A stretch of DNA of 64,000 nucleotides, taken from Calothrix sp. NIES-4105. GTDB taxonomy: Bacteria; Cyanobacteriota; Cyanobacteriia; Cyanobacteriales; Nostocaceae. The DNA is taken from contig NZ_AP018290.1 in assembly GCF_002368415.1 (NCBI RefSeq), positions 5,717,614 through 5,781,613 on the forward strand. Reading direction: 5' to 3'. Positions 63,669-64,000 of this stretch are shown piece by piece (position 1 is the first letter of the stretch; each line of letters starts with the position of its first letter). The notes below the pieces were generated by a model. That model had not been told where the DNA came from. It ran no database searches and was given only the letters and a program-made list of their open reading frames with translations. Both the position numbers and the translations under genes were made by a program.

Positions 63669-64000
63669 ATGAAAAACTTTTCAAAGTCGCTAAATATTTC
63701 GTCCGACTTATTGACATATTTCAATTCTGGGTTGAATCAAAACATCAAGCTCAGTAACGGGAATATCCAAGAGTCGCTACCTGTAAACACGCAGTCAGAA
63801 CCGACGATCGCTTTACTGCCTTTTGGTGATTTAATCGAAGACTTTTTGGACAGTCTCGGAGTATCATTTGAAGCTTTCTGTAAAGAATTTACGGGCAGTT
63901 GGATGTTTGGTTACATCGATGCTCTGCGTCTTTATGGTGTGCGGACGGTACTTTTCTGTTTTTCGGCTAATGTAGCAGAACCATCGCGTTTTACACATGT
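63669..64000 (+). CDS. GT4-like glycosyltransferase, 5' part, cut by window end
   Basis: 110 codons from ATG 63669, open at the right edge. PTIALLPFGDLIEDFLDSLG, FCKEFTGSWMFGYIDALRLY and GVRTVLFCFSANVAEPSRF align with the N-terminus of the GT4 gene at 58998 (VALLPCCDVFEDFFDTIG, LTGGWMFNYIEALQLAGV), so it is a diverged paralogue. The start is five bases after the GH5 stop, suggesting co-transcription. Confidence 0.8.
   Translation, partial: MKNFSKSLNISSDLLTYFNSGLNQNIKLSNGNIQESLPVNTQSEPTIALLPFGDLIEDFLDSLGVSFEAFCKEFTGSWMFGYIDALRLYGVRTVLFCFSANVAEPSRFTH

Overview
The window is AT-rich DNA (roughly 38% GC by eye) from a filamentous, probably Nostocales-type cyanobacterium. Supporting signs are multi-GAF/PAS histidine kinases, the rbp-rpsU gene pair, Uma2/DUF820 and DUF1016 nucleases, many toxin-antitoxin pairs, STRR-like short repeats, two very long CRISPR arrays with a GTTTCAATCCCT-type repeat, and a large Wzx/Wzy/Wzz-type exopolysaccharide cluster. 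The palindrome GGCGCC occurs about once per 500-600 bp over much of the window. I saw no copy of the usual cyanobacterial HIP1 octamer, so GGCGCC may be this genome's highly iterated palindrome.

Layout. 1-6.5 kb: signalling genes (a kinase remnant at the edge, an orphan receiver, a 1484-aa GAF/PAS kinase overlapping its NarL-type regulator). 6.5-8.4 kb: two toxin-antitoxin loci, one with a frameshifted ParE toxin and one intact YefM/YoeB pair with a likely operator. 8.5-11.3 kb: a DsbA-like oxidoreductase broken by an amber codon, an isochorismatase-family hydrolase, and a ribulose-monophosphate pair (hxlB broken by TGA, hxlA intact). 12-17 kb: a membrane hybrid kinase, an alkaline-phosphatase-superfamily protein and the remains of a second copy. 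17-22.7 kb: L,D-transpeptidase, HugZ-like protein, a catalytically dead HtrA-PDZ protein beside an active-looking trypsin-like protease and a LuxR regulator, and a beta-barrel-like gene split by TAG. 22.7-34.7 kb: CRISPR island with array 1 (39 repeats), its leader, a cas6 gene split by a tnpB-bearing IS200/IS605-type element, a DUF1016 nuclease, array 2 (62 repeats) and its leader. Both arrays read on the minus strand with related leaders on their right. No other cas gene is present.

35-52 kb: Uma2 nuclease, a sigma factor with region 2 only, a transketolase-family enzyme divergent from a DeoR-type regulator, methyltransferases, a P-loop kinase-like protein, an ArnT/PMT-type glycosyltransferase, a lipoprotein, conserved proteins of unknown role, rpsU and an RRM protein, an ABC exporter, a Phd/VapC pair, small remnants and a thermonuclease-like protein. 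52.6-64 kb: an exopolysaccharide cluster, all plus strand: chain-length regulator, polymerase/ligase, flippase, pyruvyltransferase, three near-duplicate GT2 enzymes, GT4 enzymes and a GH5 glycanase. It is visibly poorer in GGCGCC than the rest.

Two themes stand out. First, coding sequences between 1 and 29 kb carry an unusual number of single disablements (frameshifts, in-frame TAG/TGA/TAA, an internal deletion, an IS insertion), which suggests gene decay or, for the point changes, possible sequencing error. Second, several families of short inverted-repeat (MITE-like) elements sit in the intergenic spaces, including three with shared termini arranged head to tail at 40.6-41.1 kb.
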